A stretch of 30,000 bases of DNA, taken from Mesostigma viride. Lineage: Eukaryota; Streptophyta; Mesostigmatophyceae; Mesostigmatales; Mesostigmataceae. The position numbers were made by a program, and so were the translations under genes. Of the stretch, positions 1-30,000 are shown one piece after another. The stretch covers positions 1,600,109 to 1,630,108 of the forward strand of contig RPFO01000026.1 of NCBI GenBank assembly GCA_009746045.1, in the 5' to 3' direction. The notes under the pieces were generated by a model. The model saw only the letters and a list, made by a program, of their open reading frames with translations, was not told the origin of the DNA and searched no databases. The stretch's first letter is position 1, and the number at the start of each line of letters is the position of its first letter.

Positions 1-498
1 GTCCAATCTTGTGCCCCAACAGCAGCAAGGGTGGGTGGGTGGGAGCTACGAAGAAGGCCTCCCTACGCTAACACACCACTCTAAGTACACATGTGCACAT
101 GCATAACAGAGCCCATGGTATCAAGGCGCCGCGCCCCCCTCAAAAAGGAGGGCACGCTTGACAGTAGGCACTAGTACCGGCGCAACGCCGGTCCCCTTCT
201 ACTCTAATCCTATGTCACACAAGCACTTCACATGGTGCAGGTGACGTGCGGTAGAGCTACGCTACAGGCGGCAGATCGGCCTCCTTTGAGCCCGCCGCAA
301 CATCACAATAAAATGAGCAGATACTTCAGCTGATGAACAGAAATGGGACGAACAGGGGAGGGAAGGGACGAACAGGGAAGGTTGCCTTTGCAACGCCTGG
401 AAAAAAAACTCACTGAACACAAGCAAGTGAGATAGCAAATGAGATAGCAAGTGATTTAGCAACAAGATTAGCTGAGAATGAGCGCGTGCAAGACTCAC
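1..498. other. Start of the intron downstream of exon L
   Basis: No coding exon is supported here. Two possible acceptors (near 332 and 399 on the minus strand) lead to short frames that lack an S6-like end and soon stop. A small perfect hairpin (7-bp stem ACCGGCG, loop CAA) lies at 176-192. Positions 408-440 look like a diverged copy of the exon L donor edge. Confidence 0.5.
408..440 (-). repeat. Diverged copy of exon L donor edge
   Basis: On the minus strand the stretch begins CATTTGCTATCTC and ends TTCAGTGAGT. The true exon L edge begins CATTTGTGATCGC and ends ATCAGTGAGT. The copy is about 85 bp inside the intron and keeps a full GTGAGT donor. Similarity is moderate away from the donor. 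Confidence 0.45.
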
Positions 499-29218
<28,720 letters not shown>

Positions 29219-29296
29219 CTGGCACACGACACACGGACCAAGAGAAGGGAAGCGGCGGGTGCGTGCGCACATGCGTGGGTCATGGGTGGGTGAGCC

Positions 29297-29340
29297 AACA
29301 TGTCCACGATGCTGGCACACGGACAAAAGACCAAGAGGAG
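29297..29340 (-). repeat. Diverged copy of exon A acceptor edge
   Basis: The minus strand has CCGTGTGCCAG followed by CATCGTGGACATGTT; the true junction has CGTGTGCCAG then CATTATGGACACGTT. The upstream CTCTTGGTC is also shared. It lies about 91 bp upstream of the true acceptor and keeps its AG. Confidence 0.82.
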
Positions 29341-29620
29341 AGAGAGGGCAGAGGTGGGTGGGTTTGTGTGGTGGACTCCAAGTCTTACATTCTTATTTCT
29401 TAATTCCTTTATTGTGTACATCACAAACAGCATCATTGTGGACCTGCTGTTAACTGGGATGCTCCAAAACATTCCCATGAGCAGGAAGCATTCCAAGCGC
29501 ACACAGGGCATCTGCCTGCACGCCCAGGTCATGTGATAACGGAGGGTCTTATCAACTACAGTGTAATACAAGACAATACTTCACATTATGACATAGATGA
29601 CAGCATGCCATGGATAGCCC
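29341..29620. other. Intron upstream of exon A
   Basis: No exon is supported. The minus strand is open through to exon A from about 29570 but shows no channel motif and no start context I trust. An N-terminal exon here cannot be fully excluded. Confidence 0.4.
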
Positions 29621-29629
29621 ACACAGGAA

Positions 29630-29985
29630 CCAAGAGCTTTTCGGACACCAAAGGACGTTTACGGGTAAAGGAACCCCCACCAAGGCAGCAGAATACCTAC
29701 AACAGAATACCTACACAGCAGAAACTAGACGACGAGAAAGAAGACCATCCGCTGGCTCTAGGAACCCGCACGGAAGCCAGAGGTTATCGGACACCAAAAG
29801 GAAAAAGGCCGCTCACTGGCATTGAAAACCAACAGGGCTGCCAGAGGCAAGCCGGCACGAAACACAAAGACTGCTCACTGGAATGAAACACATACATGGC
29901 TGCCAGAGGCTATCCAACACCAAAAGGCCACGCACTGGTATTGGCAAACCCCCAAGGCTACAGAAACTACACAGCGCGACGTTTT
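29630..29985. repeat. Degenerate tandem repeat at the window edge
   Basis: Recurring blocks such as GGCTGCCAGAGGC, CGGACACCAAA and GCTCACTGG appear at spacings of roughly 55-75 bp. On the minus strand several contain CCAGTGAGC or CCAGTGCG, donor-like. They may be edge copies of an upstream exon beyond the window. Confidence 0.65.
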
Positions 29986-30000
29986 TCTTAAAAGGCCACT

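Noticed and set aside
262-480. Next exon after L within the window
   Set aside because: Candidate acceptors give frames without the expected S6 end and with early stops.

Overview
The window looks like nuclear DNA of a GC-rich, intron-rich eukaryote, most likely a green alga (possibly a prasinophyte). The reasons are splice donors of the GTGCGT/GTGAGT kind, C-rich acceptor tracts, short plant-type telomere-like (TTTAGGG) intronic repeats, very large low-complexity exons and a four-domain voltage-gated channel of a type known in algae. The organism is an inference, not a proof.

One gene fills the window on the minus strand. Twelve exons (A-L) can be joined with consistent phases into 3,228 complete codons without a stop. 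They encode most of a Cav-type calcium channel alpha subunit. Exon A (29092-29218) carries domain I S1, B-F the rest of domain I, G-H domain II, H-I domain III and J-L domain IV up to the middle of the last S6. All four pore loops have Glu at the selectivity position (EEEE). The start codon lies beyond 30000, and the end of S6 and the C-terminal tail lie before position 1. Exon H alone is 6.6 kb and holds a II-III linker of about 1,900 residues.

The introns are made of repeats. The A-B intron holds about 177 copies of a 54-bp minisatellite (19071-28616). The B-C intron holds a homopurine tract of about 1 kb. Others hold GGAT, GT/GA, 13-, 15-, 40- and 89-bp repeats. The most unusual observation is that most introns contain diverged copies of the edge of the neighbouring exon together with its splice site. 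Donor-edge copies lie downstream of the true donor and acceptor-edge copies lie upstream of the true acceptor, as if introns here grow by repeated tandem duplication across exon-intron junctions. The exon with the domain I pore is also bracketed by inverted telomere-type repeats. No second gene, RNA gene or CRISPR array is supported; a decayed tyrosine-recombinase-like fragment may lie at 16110-16430.
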